From NCBI GenBank assembly GCA_002319925.1, contig DCFP01000147.1:10811-16931 (forward strand): 6,121 nucleotides of DNA. Reading direction: 5' to 3'. Of the stretch, positions 5,245-6,121 are shown one piece after another. Each line of letters begins with the position of its first letter. Position 1 is the stretch's first letter. The notes under the pieces are model-generated. The model made no database searches. It saw only the letters and a program-made list of their open reading frames with translations, and had not been told where the DNA came from. The position numbers and the translations under genes were made by a program. This DNA is from Holophagaceae bacterium UBA1801. GTDB lineage: Bacteria > Acidobacteriota > Holophagae > Holophagales > Holophagaceae.

Positions 5245-6045
5245 ATGAGTATCCCGTGCGACTATCACATGCACTCGCGATTCTCGTCGGATGGCCAGGC
5301 GACCATTCCGGAGATGTGCGAAGCCGCCATCCGCGCCGGTCTGCGGGAGATCTGCCTGACGGAGCACGTGGACTGGATCCCCTGGGACAAGACCCGAGAT
5401 TTTTTCAACCCCGCGGCCTACGTGCCTGTGGCCTTGGAATACAAGAACCGGTACGAGGGCCGTCTCACCATCCGCGTCGGGCTCGAGATCAGCGAACCCC
5501 ATCTCGTGTCCGACCAGATCAAGATTCTCCTCGCTTCCTGGCCCATCGACTTCGTGCTGGGCTCCGCTCACTGGATCGATCAAAGTGGCGTGTACTTCAC
5601 GGAACTCTACCAAGTCCATTCCGTCGATGAGATCGAGAGAGAATATTTCAAACGCGTGCTGGAGCTGGTGCGGGATGGTGAATTCGACAGCCTCGGCCAT
5701 CTGGATCTGGTGAAACGCTACCGCCCCATCGAGCTGGGACCCTTCGACGCAGCCCCCCACCGCGAAATCATCCACGAGATCCTGAGGATCCTGGTCAGCC
5801 GCGACAAGGCCTTCGAGGTCAACACGTCGCCCCTGCGGCGCGGGCTGGATTCAACGTGTCCCGGCCTGGAGGTGCTGAAGTGGTACCGCGATCTTGGCGG
5901 TGAGAAGCTGACGATCGGATCCGATGCGCACAATCCGGAACAGATCGCCACGGGTTTCGACACGGCGTTGGAAATGTTGCGGGCCGCGGGCTTCAAGCGG
6001 ATCGTCCGGTTCGAGCGGCGACAGCCGGAATTGATTGAAGTCTAG
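5245..6045 (+). CDS. PHP-domain phosphatase, histidinol-phosphatase (HisJ/HisK) family
   Basis: This 266-residue single PHP-domain metal-dependent phosphoesterase has the length of the HisJ/HisK family, which dephosphorylates L-histidinol phosphate in histidine synthesis. Metal-site motifs occur in order: DYHMHSRFSSDG (6-17; His8, His10, Asp16), LTEHVD (38-43; His41), VGLEIS (78-83; Glu81), GSAHWID (106-112; His109), GHLDLVKRY (151-159; His152), FEVNTS (190-195) and IGSDAH (224-229; Asp227, His229). All ligands expected of a trinuclear PHP site are present. The start has a GAGGA ribosome site (5236-5240) with 4 nt spacing. No his genes are adjacent, so it may instead act on another small phosphoester; histidinol phosphatase is the best family-level call. 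Confidence 0.9.
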   Translation: MSIPCDYHMHSRFSSDGQATIPEMCEAAIRAGLREICLTEHVDWIPWDKTRDFFNPAAYVPVALEYKNRYEGRLTIRVGLEISEPHLVSDQIKILLASWPIDFVLGSAHWIDQSGVYFTELYQVHSVDEIEREYFKRVLELVRDGEFDSLGHLDLVKRYRPIELGPFDAAPHREIIHEILRILVSRDKAFEVNTSPLRRGLDSTCPGLEVLKWYRDLGGEKLTIGSDAHNPEQIATGFDTALEMLRAAGFKRIVRFERRQPELIEV

Positions 6046-6121
6046 GTTGGACAGAAGCTCCTTGACACACCCGAGGTCTGCCTCGATGATGGGGCATTCG
6101 AGATCTTTGTCAGTTCCATAG
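6046..6121. other. Unassigned right-edge stretch
   Basis: After the PHP stop, 76 bases remain with no decisive content. A leftward frame entering from the right edge ends with TAG at 6044-6042, sharing CTAG with the PHP stop. That would fit a convergent gene's C-terminus (…GVSRSFCPT), but its codon usage is not clearly gene-like. Two other frames are also open. A 5-bp stem (6072-6076 with 6081-6085, loop TCTG) lacks a T-run and is too weak to call a terminator. Confidence 0.3.

Noticed and set aside
4396..5775. A 459-codon leftward frame spanning the membrane protein and the PHP gene
   Set aside because: It crosses two genes with clear domain evidence in other frames. Its sequence is His/Arg/Pro-rich and without motifs, typical of a GC-rich shadow frame.
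6072..6085. Short hairpin after the PHP gene as a terminator
   Set aside because: It has only 5 bp in the stem and no T-rich tract afterwards.

Overview
The window is a compact stretch of a high-GC bacterial chromosome. The small intergenic gaps, GC-rich third codon positions and housekeeping-type genes show no sign of a plasmid or phage. A Kdo/lipopolysaccharide-kinase-type protein points to a Gram-negative envelope. The mix of genes (aat, a MEMO/LigB-like plus AmrS-type radical SAM pair, a PHP phosphatase) would fit Acidobacteriota or Deltaproteobacteria-like lineages. That placement is only an impression, because no taxonomic marker is present.

Layout from left to right. Bases 1-268 hold no convincing gene; they contain a striking 24-bp-arm hairpin (128-179) and a doubtful left-edge reading frame. 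Next come two rightward genes: aat (269-952), which acts in N-degron protein turnover, and a PAT/MnaT-like GNAT acetyltransferase (1004-1495) followed by a good intrinsic terminator. A leftward three-gene unit follows, read from 3676 down to 1550: a LigB/MEMO-like metalloprotein, then an AmrS-family radical SAM enzyme whose start overlaps the first gene's stop (ATGA), then a 69-residue zinc-ribbon protein. Diverging from that unit is a Kdo-kinase-like gene (3740-4471). Its 3' end overlaps by 11 bp the end of a convergent gene for a multi-pass membrane protein (4461-5213). Only 31 bp from that gene's start, a divergent HisJ-type PHP phosphatase gene begins (5245-6045). The last 76 bases cannot be assigned.

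How the genes work together. The clearest functional unit is the LigB-like/AmrS pair, part of the widespread but poorly understood AmmeMemoRadiSam association. Here the AMMECR1 partner is absent from the window and a small zinc ribbon follows instead. The other genes look like independent housekeeping functions packed closely together. The membrane protein carries a clear internal motif duplication (residues about 25-51 and 167-193), suggesting it arose by duplication of a smaller GlpM/DUF3147-like unit, possibly with inverted topology.
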